From Pseudevernia furfuracea (Eukaryota > Ascomycota > Lecanoromycetes > Lecanorales > Parmeliaceae), in assembly GCA_022315425.1 (NCBI GenBank), contig JAIUPT010000034.1:310001-374000 (forward strand): a DNA stretch of 64,000 nucleotides. Direction: 5' to 3'. Positions 23,691 to 34,923 of the stretch are shown one piece after another. The translations under genes were made by a program, and so were the position numbers. The notes beneath the pieces are model-generated. The model made no database searches and had not been told where the DNA came from. It saw only the letters and a program-made list of their open reading frames with translations. Numbering within the stretch: position 1 is the stretch's first letter; each line of letters begins with the position of its first letter.

Positions 23691-24529
23691 ATGCGTACCT
23701 ACGACGATACCTTCAGCGGTCAGAAGATCTATCCCGGCAAGGTATGTCTCTGCCCCATTCCATCTCCGCCACTTTCCCCAGCACTCCGCCGCCTCTACAC
23801 GCTTCCGAGAAGCAGCAGCGGAACTTCACATCTACAAGGGGATGGAGACCGAGAGGGAACAGGAGCTGATCGTATGGGTGTGATTCAGGGCAAACTGTAC
23901 ATCCGCGGCGACAGCAAAATCTTTCGCTTCCAGAACGGCAAAACCGAGTCCCTCTTCCTGCAGCGCAAGAATCCTCGTCGTATTGCCTGGACCGTTTTAT
24001 TCCGGAGGCAGCATAAGAAGGGTATGAAAGAGGTGAGCTCGACTTGATTTAGTTTCTATGAGACGAGATTGCCCGTGTCGGGAGATGCCATGGGCTGCTG
24101 GTTACAGTGGAGATGTCTAAAGCAGGGCGATCCATTGAAACTACCCAGTCTTCCGCTCAATCTCCATCTGCAATCCTCTTCTACTATTGCTAGCTCCTTT
24201 CCTCCTTTGTTCAGTCCGCTAATCGTGTTACTCACCTGCAGGAAACCGTCAAAAAGCGCAGCCGCCGCACCGTAAAGCAACAACGAGGCATCGTCGGCGC
24301 TCCCCTTGAACTCATCAAAGACCGCCGCTCGCAACGTCCCGAAGCCCGCGAGGCAGCACGTAAGGAGGCTATTCTGAAAGGCAAGGAGAAGAAGGCGACG
24401 GCTGAGAGCAAGAAGAAGGCTGAGAAGGCGAAGAGTGCGGCTGGAGCGGCGAGGGGGCAGCCGGGGAGGATTCAGAGCAAGATGGGGTCGAAGGGTGTGC
24501 CAAATAAGGCGTCCGGGAAGACTCGTTGA
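23691..24529 (+). CDS. rpl24: 60S ribosomal protein eL24
   Basis: Three exons: 23,691–23,741, 23,889–24,032 and 24,242–24,529, giving 160 residues. The N-terminal MRTYDDTFSGQKIYPGK, then GKLYIRGDSKIFRF and the RKNPRRIAWTVLFRR block, identify eL24. The C-terminus is the usual Lys/Ala-rich tail. eL24 sits at the bridge between ribosomal subunits. Introns of 147 and 209 bases have good donors (GTATGT, GTGAGC). Two relatively long introns near the 5' end are typical of fungal ribosomal protein genes. I looked for C/D box snoRNA motifs in both introns and found none convincing. Confidence 0.95.
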
Positions 24530-26982
24530 GCTGGTGATGGGACGCTAGGAAGGAGAGCGTGGTTTGCAATTGAGGTCATGGACAAAAGCTGTCATGGTTG
24601 ATAGCTGGAGCTAGGTTCATGATATCAAGCATGTTGCGTCAATGAAAAGGATCAATATCGCACTGTGGAACATGTGCAATGATGGGTTTGGTGCCGTACT
24701 ATCTATTTTGTCTCGGCTTGCCCTCCGTGTCTTCGCCACCCACTACTAAAGCAGCTCAACGTTACACGTTTCTTGAGGTACATTACCTTAGACAGGGTTC
24801 TCGTACACTTCAGTTGCTTTTCGAGCAATCTGAGAATTGACTCGAGTCCTGTAACAAACAGCACGCGGGAGGAGATGAAGGAAAGACAAGACAGAACAGC
24901 CAAAGGACCAGGCGACTTTAAGAAGGTAATGAATATGGTTTTTCATCAATGATGAGGGGCTGTAAAAGGGCTGAAGGCCGCTTTTGATGCTCCTCCAACC
25001 GCGGGATGGGGTAAAGGAGGCCATGATTTGGCATATTCTAGGGACTCCTGATTAAGTCTCTCGTAAAACACGGAGTAGGAGCCCATCATCACTTATAATC
25101 AGCACTGCAATTTCCGTTTATCATAGTAGGCAAAGAATATTGTGGCAGCTAGCTGCTTATTAATGGCAAATTGTGTCCGCTCTTGAAGTTGTCACACTCA
25201 TTCAATTGTGGCGGGGCTTGTCCGTATTAATCGTCAGAGCTCCGACATGCTCAACCCCTACATCGGAACCATATCCTCGGTCTCAATGCTCTCTAATGCA
25301 AATGAAGAAATGATGCTATAAGGAGTAGAACGAGCGGCTATGTTTGCGATCTGTTGTATCTACGAAATAAAAAGGGAATAAACAAGGGAACAGAGTATGC
25401 TGGCCAGTCCTTCGATCTCCTCTACCTGGTATTCTCCAAGGTTTCGAACTCATTGGAATTGAAAGAGATCCCGCAATATTCCAACCGGATGCTCGAGGAG
25501 TGAAGTGACAGGATTCGTTGTTCAGGACACAGACCAAATTGATGCTGCGGCTGTCTTTCGTCACCGATGGAATAGGCTGTTTCTTCGTTTGGCATCAAGT
25601 GAAAGACTACGTCGATACTAAAAAACAAAACCTGAGCTCATGAAGCGGCCGCATAAATGAACAATGCCTTCCAAAGCGAAGCCAAGGATGCCCCTGTAGT
25701 GGTAGAGACTACATCCTCTTTAGCTGCTCAGCACGGACTCTGCTAGAAGTGGAAAATCAAGAAAAGAAAGGGCGAGTGTTACCTCTTAAAGGTGTTATGA
25801 ACATAGTAATGCTTCATACAAGAAGGAATATCGAGGTCGGAAGAACGTTGCAGGCATCGCTTGCCTTGGCATTCTCTCCGGAGACTATTGCCCAAGTTGG
25901 CTTGGTCTGCTTTGGCTTTTCCAACGACATCTCTCCATCCGTCTATCATTCAAGATGACATGCCTTTCATCATGTTTTCTAAGCTATGCATCGATTAGCT
26001 AATCCCAAGCCTTCGAGTCGCACACTAGACAGATTTCTCAGCCATGGCAGCCTTTCAGAGAGCGCTGATCATATGTAAAGACAGCGAAGAAGCGTTTTTA
26101 TCTCTTGGAGATAAGGACAACGAGGACTGCCAGCATGAAAAGCGGAAATCACACACAGATTTCACAGAGTATTTCTAAACTGGGGCTGTCTCATTGAGGC
26201 AACTGAGGCAATTGAAGCTCCCCCGCTAAGATAAATACCCTATGATTCTGTTTGCTTTACTTACACTTGCAATGAAATTACATTATGTGCTTCGAGACCT
26301 GCTTTGTCGTTAATCAATTACCTTTAAATATGTTGCGCCGAGAAAAAGAAACCTCACTATCGCTCATACACTGTTTTGTCCTTGTGGAGATAGTGGTTGC
26401 GCACGCAATGCGTTGACGAACTTTTGTATGCAAATGAAGTGGTTATTGCCAGCCGTAAGGTAAGCTGTTGGATCATTGTCACAAATGACGCAAGGATCAA
26501 AGAAAGTCTTAAGGAAACAACAAGAAAGAGAAGAAGAAAAAAAGAGAAAAAAAAGAACAGACAGAAAACTGCCGGACTCGAACTAAGGGAACAACAAGAA
26601 AGAGAAAAGATAAGAAAAAATAAGAAGAGACAGAAAACTGCCGGACTCGAACCAAGGAAGAGCAAAAGGAAAATCCATGAGGCAGGATGGGGTTCCCAAT
26701 TCACGCTATGCGTTTGTGAAGTTAGGACCTTTCTGCGTTCATGGCAAACCTAGAGCTTGGACTGGGTATTGAATGGGACTGGGCTGTGGCAGTAAATCTC
26801 ATGATAGACTGTGCCGGGCTATGTACCTCTCGGCCAATTTTGCTCATGGAAGGAGAAGTCACTAAAATAATATTTATTCCCCGCACTCCTTAAAATTCAA
26901 CCAATTAAATTCCGCGCGAGCACTTGTGTTCCTCTCATGCGTCAAACTTCGAAGGTACACGACCGTTGACCTCACTCTCAAT
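24530..26982. other. Gene-poor 2.4 kb stretch
   Basis: No ORF with coding character on either strand. It contains two purine-rich direct repeats with tRNA T-arm-like cores (see 26,540–26,665). The rest is ordinary-GC intergenic DNA; I see nothing else. Confidence 0.5.
26540..26665 (-). repeat. Two direct repeats with tRNA B-box-like cores
   Basis: On the minus strand, GGTTCGAGTCC (a perfect B-box match) and AGTTCGAGTCC each precede CGGCAGTTTTCTGTC; the two copies lie about 79 bases apart in purine-rich DNA. Neither can be folded into a whole tRNA, since the distance to any pairing 5' acceptor strand is too short. They are probably tRNA- or SINE-derived debris. Confidence 0.45.
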
Positions 26983-27580
26983 ATGAGTATCATACCTCAC
27001 CCTAAGCCATCGAAGGTTGGGAAGCAGGAAGGTCGCTCCCGTCGAAAGATGAAGAAAGACCTCAAGACCTTGAACAGACTTCGTTCACAGGTCAAACGCC
27101 AGTGGAATCCTCGAGGCCTGTCTCTTTTGAAACTCTCCACACTGACCGGTGACAGGCCAGGAGTTTGTTGGATACGAGAGACGGACTCTGATGAATTCTC
27201 GCCGCAAGCGTCTTAATGCCCTCCTCCAGACAGCCGACCGCTGCGGCCTCTGCAACATCTCTATTCAAAATCTACGATGTCTCTACAGCAAGAAAGTGCC
27301 GGAGGTAAACAAGTCGGGTATCCTAGAGTCGCTACGACCGGATGCTTGGGCCATTCACGAGCGTTTCTCAAGGGAGGAAGAGGCTCAAAAAGATGAGAGG
27401 CTTGGGGCCTTGGCCAAAATCGTGGCGATGGATGGCATGAGGGAGGAAGCCGGTGAGGACAACGTTGGGGCTACCGGCGGAAAAGGGGGAGACGCCGAGG
27501 AGATGGAGGGAGGGGCTGATGACGAGGATATGGAGACGAATAGGAAGGATGGTGGAGTGGCATTGGCAAAAGATGAATGA
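26983..27580 (+). CDS. Hypothetical small basic/acidic protein
   Basis: A tentative two-exon model: ATG at 26,983, exon 1 to about 27,091, a roughly 70-base intron ending GGCCAG with an ACTGAC branch point, and exon 2 from about 27,162 to 27,580. Exon 1 is Lys/Arg-rich (KMKKDLKTLNRLRS). Exon 2 has RRKRLNALL and CGLC, then a long Glu/Asp-rich tail. The donor GTCAAA is weak, so the model is uncertain. No family recognised. The strong basic-to-acidic charge split is reminiscent of nuclear proteins, but that is only a guess. Confidence 0.4.
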
Positions 27581-27861
27581 GCGTCTAGGTATGTTTGGGC
27601 CCATCAACACGCCACAAAGCCAGACGCCTTGAACGAATGGACGAGCGGTATGATATTCTGCATGTGTCACGAAAACTTTGTGAAGCAGGAGTGATATGAT
27701 TGACACGGAGCTACAACTTGCTGCTTGCTCTAATGACGTCTTAGCCCTCGTACATCCTGGCTCGTTCCTTCCAACAGTATCCACAAGCAACGACCCACAG
27801 CTATTTTCCAGCTCTTATCCCCCGCGCATCTCCATCCTAACGCACAGAGCAGACCACAGCT

Positions 27862-28845
27862 TCAAGCCGCCTCTGCCATTGCAACATCCTCACCCTGCCC
27901 ATCACCCCAGAACCCCTCGTCATCCTCCTCCTCCTCCTCATGGCCCTCATCCTCAAACTCACTCAAATCACTCTCCCCCACCGTCCCCATCCCCGGCGTC
28001 CCCTCCCCCTCCATCTTCAGATCAATCAACGCCTCCACCTTCCCATGATCAGTGCCCCACACCGCCTCCCCCAGACCCCTCCCCCACTGCAGATCCGTGC
28101 CGAACTCATGCTCGCACAACTTGACCGCCTGCCACGCGTGCTTCGAAAGGGTGCGCGCGGACGGATGGTTGCCGTACTTCTCGCTGCCGTAGTAGGCCAT
28201 GAGTTCTTTGGCGACGGAGTCGACGATGCGGTGGCGTTTGCGGAGGTTGTGGACCCAGATGCGGATTTTCTTCAGGCGGTGGGCTAGGGCGCGGTCGTAG
28301 GCGTCCCAGTCCATGCCTTTGGCTGCGACTGGGCGGCGGGTGTTAGCTCGAGGTGTCTGTGCCGTGAGAGGGGAAGGAGGCGATGAATTACCTATGTGGT
28401 TGTCCTTGTGAGGCTTTGCATCTTCCTTCTTGCCAATTAGCGAGTTGCTTGATACTTGTGAAGCTTGGGGTGGCTGGGTTGCGTGACGAGGTGGCTTTGT
28501 AGCCCCGAGCTTCCCGTTCTGTTTGGGCGGCTTGCGAGAGACTCTTGGTGCCTTGGAATCCTGTGTTGAATTATGGTTACGCGTGTGGGCTTTGTACCTT
28601 GAGTAGCCAGGGGCTTGTGGAGCTTTGGAACGCAGAGATGGATGGTGAGTGAGCTTCGGACCGTTGTGGCTCGAGCGAGCTGACAAGTTGGATATGCGAT
28701 GTTGTTGCCGATTATGAGTCGCCTGTCTGAGAAGTCCGTGGTGCCGTGAACGACGTGGACCTATCATGGTGTCATTCGGCCACGATAGTGGCGGAGCCTG
28801 GGACAGGATTCCCTTACGCGTGCGAGGAAGCTTGGTGACAGCCAT
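27862..28845 (-). CDS. Hypothetical protein with acidic tail
   Basis: An open frame of 327 residues from the ATG at 28,845. A 63-base segment (28,329–28,391 on the plus strand) has GTAATT and CCCAG ends and a GCTAAC branch point on the coding strand. It is probably an in-frame intron, leaving 306 residues. The N-terminal half is basic and rich in Ser, Pro, His and Arg, and looks disordered. A central block (about ALAHRLKKIRIWVHNLRKRH through AVKLCEHEFG) appears helical and may be the conserved core. The C-terminus is Glu/Asp-rich. Family not recognised. An ATG-less upstream extension (TTG) was rejected. Confidence 0.5.
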   Translation of the reverse strand: MAVTKLPRTRKGILSQAPPLSWPNDTMIGPRRSRHHGLLRQATHNRQQHRISNLSARSSHNGPKLTHHPSLRSKAPQAPGYSRYKAHTRNHNSTQDSKAPRVSRKPPKQNGKLGATKPPRHATQPPQASQVSSNSLIGKKEDAKPHKDNHIGNSSPPSPLTAQTPRANTRRPVAAKGMDWDAYDRALAHRLKKIRIWVHNLRKRHRIVDSVAKELMAYYGSEKYGNHPSARTLSKHAWQAVKLCEHEFGTDLQWGRGLGEAVWGTDHGKVEALIDLKMEGEGTPGMGTVGESDLSEFEDEGHEEEEEDDEGFWGDGQGEDVAMAEAA

Positions 28846-31363
28846 GATGGAGTGCAAATCAATATCGGGTGACTATGTTGAGGCTGATGAAATCGCGAGG
28901 AAGATGTTGAACGAAACTTGGGAAGTGAATAAATCGCGAGGTCACGATGCGGCCGAGACAAAGGTGTTGACCCGGCAAAAGTAAATGAACCTCGCCTCTT
29001 TGTGTGGACAATGCCATTGTGCATCGGTATTTGCATTCCGGTGAGGCCCACAGTCTTGACCAGAAGAACTACATCAAGAAATAAGACGTGAGAACATTTG
29101 AACAGGAGAAGGTTCAATATCTGGAGTATCAGATACAAGAGAAGCTTTCTGATACTCTAGGCAAAAGCTCAATTCGTGGTTGAGTGGTTGAGTTGAGAAT
29201 TCGCTGAAACTAACAATATTCACTCACGCATTGTACGAGATCGCTGCGGGCGGACCTGAATTTCGCCAAAATTCTTAATTTGTAGATACCATTTGGTACT
29301 ATCCCAGGTCTTCTGACCCGAGATACCCTAACGGGGACAGACAGTTCGAACAGCTACGGCTGAGCGCCAGCATCCCAAGCGCCTCTCTTTGCGCCTTTGT
29401 TAGAAGCTATCCCTCTGTATCCTCATCAGATCAATCATTCAATAATGAACCATCTTCTCCGGCAATATGCCCATCTATTTTTCTACTTCATCGTTGGTAT
29501 AGTCTTCCAGTCCTGAATAGAATTTAGAGAGGTGGCCCCACATTTTCGACCATGACCATGGAATTCAGGTTCTGCAGACCAGAAAGAGGTTTTCACGAGG
29601 TCCTTGATTGTCTCTGTAGCATCCGGAAAGACCAGCCTTCATTTCGACACTGGAAAATCCTTGTTCAGCTGCTTCTCAATCAGCGACAAATTCGGCTGAT
29701 CTCGGTCACGTAGGATGACATTGAAGCCGTATTCACAAAGCGTAGCAAGAGCCCAATACATACGATTCGGGTGGAGGTATTGAGGGAGGGACAAGGTCCG
29801 AAGGAAGAAGTAGGCGTGCCGAACGAGTTTCCGAGCAGATAGAGTAGATCAAGTTTCCGAAGGCCTTTTTCGCTGTTATCTACAAAATGATGCCAAATAT
29901 CCTAGGGAGCGGCTTGTATTTTTCCCATGGAAAATGCACTTGTATTTAGATGAAAGGTCAGCATCTTAATTGCTTCATAATGAATGATAGAGTTGAAGCA
30001 GGGCTAGTTGTGGTTCTGTATTGTGCCAAGGATATCACCAATATAGGGCTGAAAGGCTGAAACTCCACACAGTGGTGCCAGGTGGCATACCGTACCTTAG
30101 GTAATCTTACTATTTGGAGCTAGCTCCCACTCCTGGATTCCGTTGCCTTACTAGAGTATTTCTGAAGGCGCTCTCGGATGTGTACTATAGCTAGTACTAA
30201 GAGCAAGCTGGACAGTTGGTCCCCGTTGACTGTTGATGGATTTGACCAGCCTCGAAACATTGATGCCGTTGCAAGCCTGAGTGTCGCATGACCATTGACC
30301 TGAACGGCCGCCCGTCTTTGAAGATCGACACTGGAGTGCCTGAGGAACCCGGTAAAGTAGGTATGTACTACGGTATGTGGTACATCATGTACCGGCCGCT
30401 AGATGACTAGACCAGATCAAGGGTACCTAGCAGGGGGGTTGGAAATGTTACTTAGGAACTACCTTAGTACCTTAGAGTACCTTTTAATTACCTTAGGCAT
30501 TTAATTACCGTATTAATTATTATTGTGCTGGCGGGAAAGTCGAGCCTGTTTGGCAGTAGTTTGCCAAAATGAATTGATATTTGAAATTTGTTCCGAAAGC
30601 CTGGTAAAAATTGTTACGGTATACGAGTATTTCGGTGCATCTCGGCAATCGTGGCTTAATAAGAGAAATAGGATTTGCATCATCTACTTGATGAGCTCGC
30701 AGCTCCCCATGCTCCACAAACGCCTTGTCACTCGTAATTGGCTAGACACGTAATCTCCGACCAGTCGAGACTCGAGAAAATCTTGCCTCTACTGACTCTG
30801 CTACTGACGCCACCAGTCCACCACATGCCTCGCCCCACGCGTGGACTCGGAGAATAATAATTCCATTATTTCACCCATTATGTATTTGGCACACGGGTAC
30901 CCAGGTACCTCACGAATGATCGAGTGCCCTAGTCTTCCCGTTCGAACACCCTTGTTCCTGTCTTTCGCCCGACACGGGATTGTATCTCTGTGAAATAATA
31001 CTCCTGGACGTATCACAACATGACGCTTGAGCTTCCTACTTGAAACCCCCCCAGACCCCTCGGGTGAGTAAGCGGACGATATTTCTTACGACATTAATTT
31101 TGTAACTTTCGTACCAAAGTGAAAGCAATTGAAGGCGTCTGACTTTCTCGAAATTGATGTATGAGTGGTGAACCCGAGAACTTTAGAACTCTGACCGAGA
31201 TCCACAATCCCCAACTTCAATTTTGACTTTCCTTAAGAAAATACCTTATGCTCGGTGCCTCGAGAATCCCTGCTTGCATCCCTCTCTCTCTTACAACCTT
31301 CTGCCCACTCTACCAACTGCTCGTCTTGACATCCTTTCATACACTCCACCATCACTAGTCAAC
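28846..31363. other. Intergenic 2.5 kb with one possible gene remnant and TACCTTA-type repeats
   Basis: Apart from the remnant at about 29,640–29,900 I see no gene. Around 30,090–30,110 and 30,440–30,520 the motif CTACCTTAGTACCTTAG recurs in variants, as does ACCTTAGGTA. The 400 bases before 31,364 must hold the rax1-like promoter. Confidence 0.5.
29560..29870 (-). pseudogene. Possible remnant of an unknown protein-coding gene
   Basis: On the minus strand, a frame reading from a YLHPNRMYWALATLCEYG segment to a KQLNKDFPVSK segment is open and has coding character, then stops. A further coding-like stretch (a TIKDLVKTSFW segment) follows in another frame. There is no start and no recognisable family. 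I judge it a broken gene. Confidence 0.3.
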
Positions 31364-33024
31364 ATGGTCTACTCTCTCACATATCGCCGTCCACCTCATG
31401 TCGACTCCGCTCGAGCTTCTGTCCTTGGGGACGAGAAGACCAAGTCAATTGGCGAGACGTCCATCGATTCCCAAGCCTCTGGAGGCTCTGGAGGCATGTC
31501 CTTTGGTATTCCCGATGCCTTGTCCTTTGACCGCATCATCACTGGAGGCACTTGCCCAGTAAGTCGACTTCCTGTCTTCTTCCATCCATGCAGCCCAGGC
31601 TTCAACTTCACCCTGCTATTTCGGCAGGACGTTGAAGCTGGCAATTGATCAGCATCTACTCTGCACATTTAAATATACTCCCTATGCCCGAAAAAAAGTG
31701 ATATGCTTGGCTGACCCAATGCCTCTTAGCCATGCACAGCACGCGACTTCATGAATTACCTTGTCTACATTGAACACTCCGCCGAGAATCTCCAATTCTA
31801 CCTTTGGTATCGTGACTACCTCAAGCGTTTCAACGAGCTTCGACCAAACGAGCGTGCTCTTGCACCAGAATGGTCCGCAGAACAGGCAGAGACAGATGCA
31901 CAGGCGAATCAGGGAACACCAGGACCCAAGCAGCAAATCAGTGTTGAGACTGCGGCTTTGTTCAAAGGTACAGATTTTGCTCCTCCGATTGCTAGTGTGG
32001 TGGAGGTGAAAGGCAACCCTTTCAGTACACCACCAAGGACCCCAAATGGCGAAAAGTACAGAGAGAGTGCAGCTCCATCCGAGCGTGCATGGAGCGAGAA
32101 TTGCTCTACGTTGAATTCCAACACCGACAAATCGTTCCAGACCAAGACCGCAGGTGCTTTTCAAGGAGCTGACCTCAAATGGCAACCATGTGAGCGCTCA
32201 TTTTCCTTCTACGAAGCAAGTCAACGCTAATGTTTGGGCAGTCACGATCCAGCCGTTCCGAGAGGAAATCTCACGCATCATTGCAATCTACATAGCCGAT
32301 GGTGCACCTCGCCAGCTGAACCTCTCAGCGAAGGAGCGGACGACTCTACTGCACGCCTTGGCCAACACAACGCACCCCACAGCCTTCCGAGTTGTCGTCC
32401 ACACGGTCGAATGGTCTCTGCGTCACCAAGCTCACCCCAACTTCATTCGATGGACTATTTGCAACGGCAACGCGCCCCGTGTCGTATTCGCCCGGGGTCT
32501 TGGTGTTGCCGGCATCCTCGGTGGTATTGTTTGTGCCATTCTCATCACTCTCAGTAACGCTGGTCGTGGCTGGAGAGTACTTTCGGCCATTGGCTTCATG
32601 ATTGGTATTGCAACACTCATCGCTGCCTGGAAGGGCATGTGCGTTGTATGTCTTTTCTTAATCACCGAAAACAAGCCAAGCTGCCATTGCTAATTGGTCA
32701 CAGGTCCTCCATGGCATGCACCATCGCCATCTCCGCCCATGGGAGCTTTTCGCCGAAGACGACGACGGATCCTCCTTGGACATGGGTAAAGGTTCTTTCG
32801 ATACTCTCGGCAGCACTAATAGCTACGAAGACGAACCCTGGGTCGCCAAATACGAGAAACGCAACATCATCCGTAAAGTCTTTGATCGCGAAGTCTGGAT
32901 CCAAGAGCCGGCTCTTCGGCAAATCCAGGACACGATCTTCGTGCAAGCTCTCGGGGGTGCGCTCATCATCACTGCCGTCTCGGTGGGAATATTCTGTGCA
33001 TTCCCAAAAGGCCACTACTATTAG
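31364..33024 (+). CDS. rax1: Rax1-like RGS-domain membrane protein
   Basis: Four exons: 31,364–31,558, 31,730–32,189, 32,242–32,645 and 32,704–33,024, giving 459 residues; all three introns (171, 52 and 58 bases) are GT–AG and keep frame. An RGS-type fold begins near residue 66 (a CTARDFMNYLVYIEH segment, then NLQFYLWYRDY) and resumes after a disordered insert (PFREEISRIIAIYI). Three hydrophobic segments follow at about 302–324, 331–355 and 430–453. RGS plus C-terminal membrane spans is the plan of yeast Rax1, a cortical landmark protein for bipolar budding. In filamentous fungi such proteins are usually listed as RGS proteins with possible roles in polarity or G-protein signalling. The exact RGS subclass is uncertain. 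Confidence 0.85.
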
Positions 33025-33748
33025 GTGCATAAGCTCCGCATGGCGTTGAACTGAGTCTAACATCGTGATCTAACATGCATGCATCGCTGGCCGGAGACGC
33101 TCGGCCAACTTCGCGTCCGCTTGCTTTGCCCAGACACACTATTTGCACATACTTTCATTCTATTATCTCGCGCTTCTGACTGACTTCAACTATCTGTTCA
33201 TGTTGCTCAAGAGATAACGCCTGTCCGGTGCTGAATATCATACCCCTGGCGACGGCGCTTAGACGAAAGAAAAGAGAAATGTGCAGCTATTATATTGGAG
33301 CCGGAGAACGATACCTCTGGAGGTTGCTTGCGCCGCAAATATACCACAATTAACTGTAATGCAATGGCTAGATATAAATAGAGAGCAATCTATCGAACAG
33401 CGTCTGCGACTCTGCATACATTACAAAAACGGTCAAATTGTAGAAACTTGCAGCACCCTTGGGATTGGTGGGTCTCGATTTTCTATGGCTGTTGCCACTC
33501 ATACATTCATTTCCTCAATTTCTTCAAAGCATATCTTCATCAGCCGCAACTTTGGACATTTGAGCAAGCTACTTCGGCTCTTTTTCTTCCCAAATATGCC
33601 AGATGCGCTACTACCCAAGGATGTCCGGTATCCTCTGACCGACACGTCAACCGAATCCATTGCGGTCGTGAGCTCGCCTGCCCACTTCCACATCGTCGAC
33701 TTCGAATGTCTCTCAAAGCTTCCCTCGTCCTGAGCTAGGACCTGGTAG
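33025..33748. other. Convergent 3' region between rax1-like gene and gna1
   Basis: Both flanking genes end here. An open plus-strand frame at 33,281–33,733 has no family features and poor codon character, so I do not call it. Contains the terminators of both genes. Confidence 0.5.
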
Positions 33749-34596
33749 TCATTTATCGTAGTAATGTGCCATCTCCAGTCCGACCCTCTTGTAGCCGCAT
33801 TTGACGTAGAAACCCTCGTTCGTTTCGGAACAGTCGAGAATTGTCTAAGGAGAGCGACGTCAGCTTAGGAAGATTGAGAAAGTATTCGAGTTGTTAGGCA
33901 TTGGGGTTAGTGAGTATGAGAGCGTGGAGTGAAAGGTGGGAGTCGTGGGGGAGAGTCGTGGGGGAGTGGGATGTCGGACAGGGACGTAAAGAGGGCAAGA
34001 GGGGGGTGAGAAATTACGTCCAGACAATGACGGTACAGAAACGCGTGCATGCAGTCGAATTCAGGCCCAGCTGAGGGACCGCGTCGAGGCAACTGCCCTT
34101 AGAGTAGAAGAGGACTGACCTTGTAGCATCCAACCTTGTCGGCTATGTAGTCGAGAGCCTCTATTATACGGAGGCCTAGTTTCTTCCCTTGCTGATCTTT
34201 GTTGACGACGATATCTTCGATATGACCGACTAAGCCGAGATTGTGTATGCTGTCCAAAGTAGGTAAATCAGCGCATGCCATTGACAGCTCCAAGAACACC
34301 ACTCACAACTTCCTCTCCACCACGACACATCCAGTCCCCACCACCTTTCCCTCCCCATTACACACGACCAGTATATAATACTCATCCCCCCGCTTCGCCA
34401 TCCAATCATATCGTTCAGTCCATGCTTGCTCCGAGATGTCGCCGACGGTTGTCAGGACTTTCAGCACGTCTAACACGCCAGCTTTGTAGTCTGAGCGTTG
34501 CAAGGGACGCATTGTGTACTTTTCCGGGAGAGCCGAGGTGACATCGGGTGAGATGAGGGAGGCGGAGAAGAGAGGACCATGAGTGGAGTGGGACAT
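33749..34596 (-). CDS. gna1: Glucosamine-6-phosphate N-acetyltransferase
   Basis: Three exons: 34,596–34,307, 34,249–34,120 and 33,844–33,749, coding 171 residues. Introns are 57 bases and an unusually long 275 bases. It acetylates glucosamine-6-phosphate with acetyl-CoA on the way to UDP-GlcNAc, and hence chitin and glycans. GNAT family marks are MRPL-RSDY, then GTGCVVVERKFIHN, GHIEDIVV, the acetyl-CoA loop QQGKKLG, and the closing ILDCSE-NEGFYVKCGY and EMAHYY. An in-frame ATG 39 bases upstream (34,635) would add 13 residues. I prefer 34,596 because the extension lacks conservation I recognise. Divergent from trm44. Confidence 0.93.
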
Positions 34597-34923
34597 GTTT
34601 TCGTTTCCGGTGGTGGCCGCTGGCGATTGCCACATGATGGCAGCAGGAGGAGGTCAATTGGATAGCGGAAGGATGCTGATTTCGTGTACGCTAAAGCTTA
34701 GAGTTGGCAATTGACCTTGATGGGTTGAGGTTGGCTGGAAAGTTCCTTGAAGCTTGCTTGATAGAGGAGCTGGCTGTGGGGAAAGCTATCTTGGATCCTT
34801 TCGGCTTTTCCTGTTCGGGCACACGCCGGGGTCTCTTGGCCTGGTTCCTGGCTAGTAAGCTCCCCTAAAGGAGGCCTAAGCGCAGATGATTGACGACGAG
34901 TTCGGCCCCCAATAAAATAACAG
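34597..34923. promoter_or_regulatory. Shared promoter region of gna1 and trm44
   Basis: About 330 bases between divergent starts. No recognisable binding motif; the spacing implies that both promoters overlap here. Confidence 0.5.

Noticed and set aside
23742..24241. Intronic snoRNA in rpl24
   Set aside because: No paired C (RTGATGA) and D (CTGA) boxes with terminal stem in either intron.
26612..26690. tRNA gene around the perfect B-box
   Set aside because: CTGCC and GGCAG could pair as an acceptor stem but enclose only about 48 bases in total, too short for a nuclear tRNA.
33281..33733. 150-codon open frame between rax1-like gene and gna1
   Set aside because: Lies in the convergent 3' region, lacks any family feature, and overlaps other open frames on both strands.
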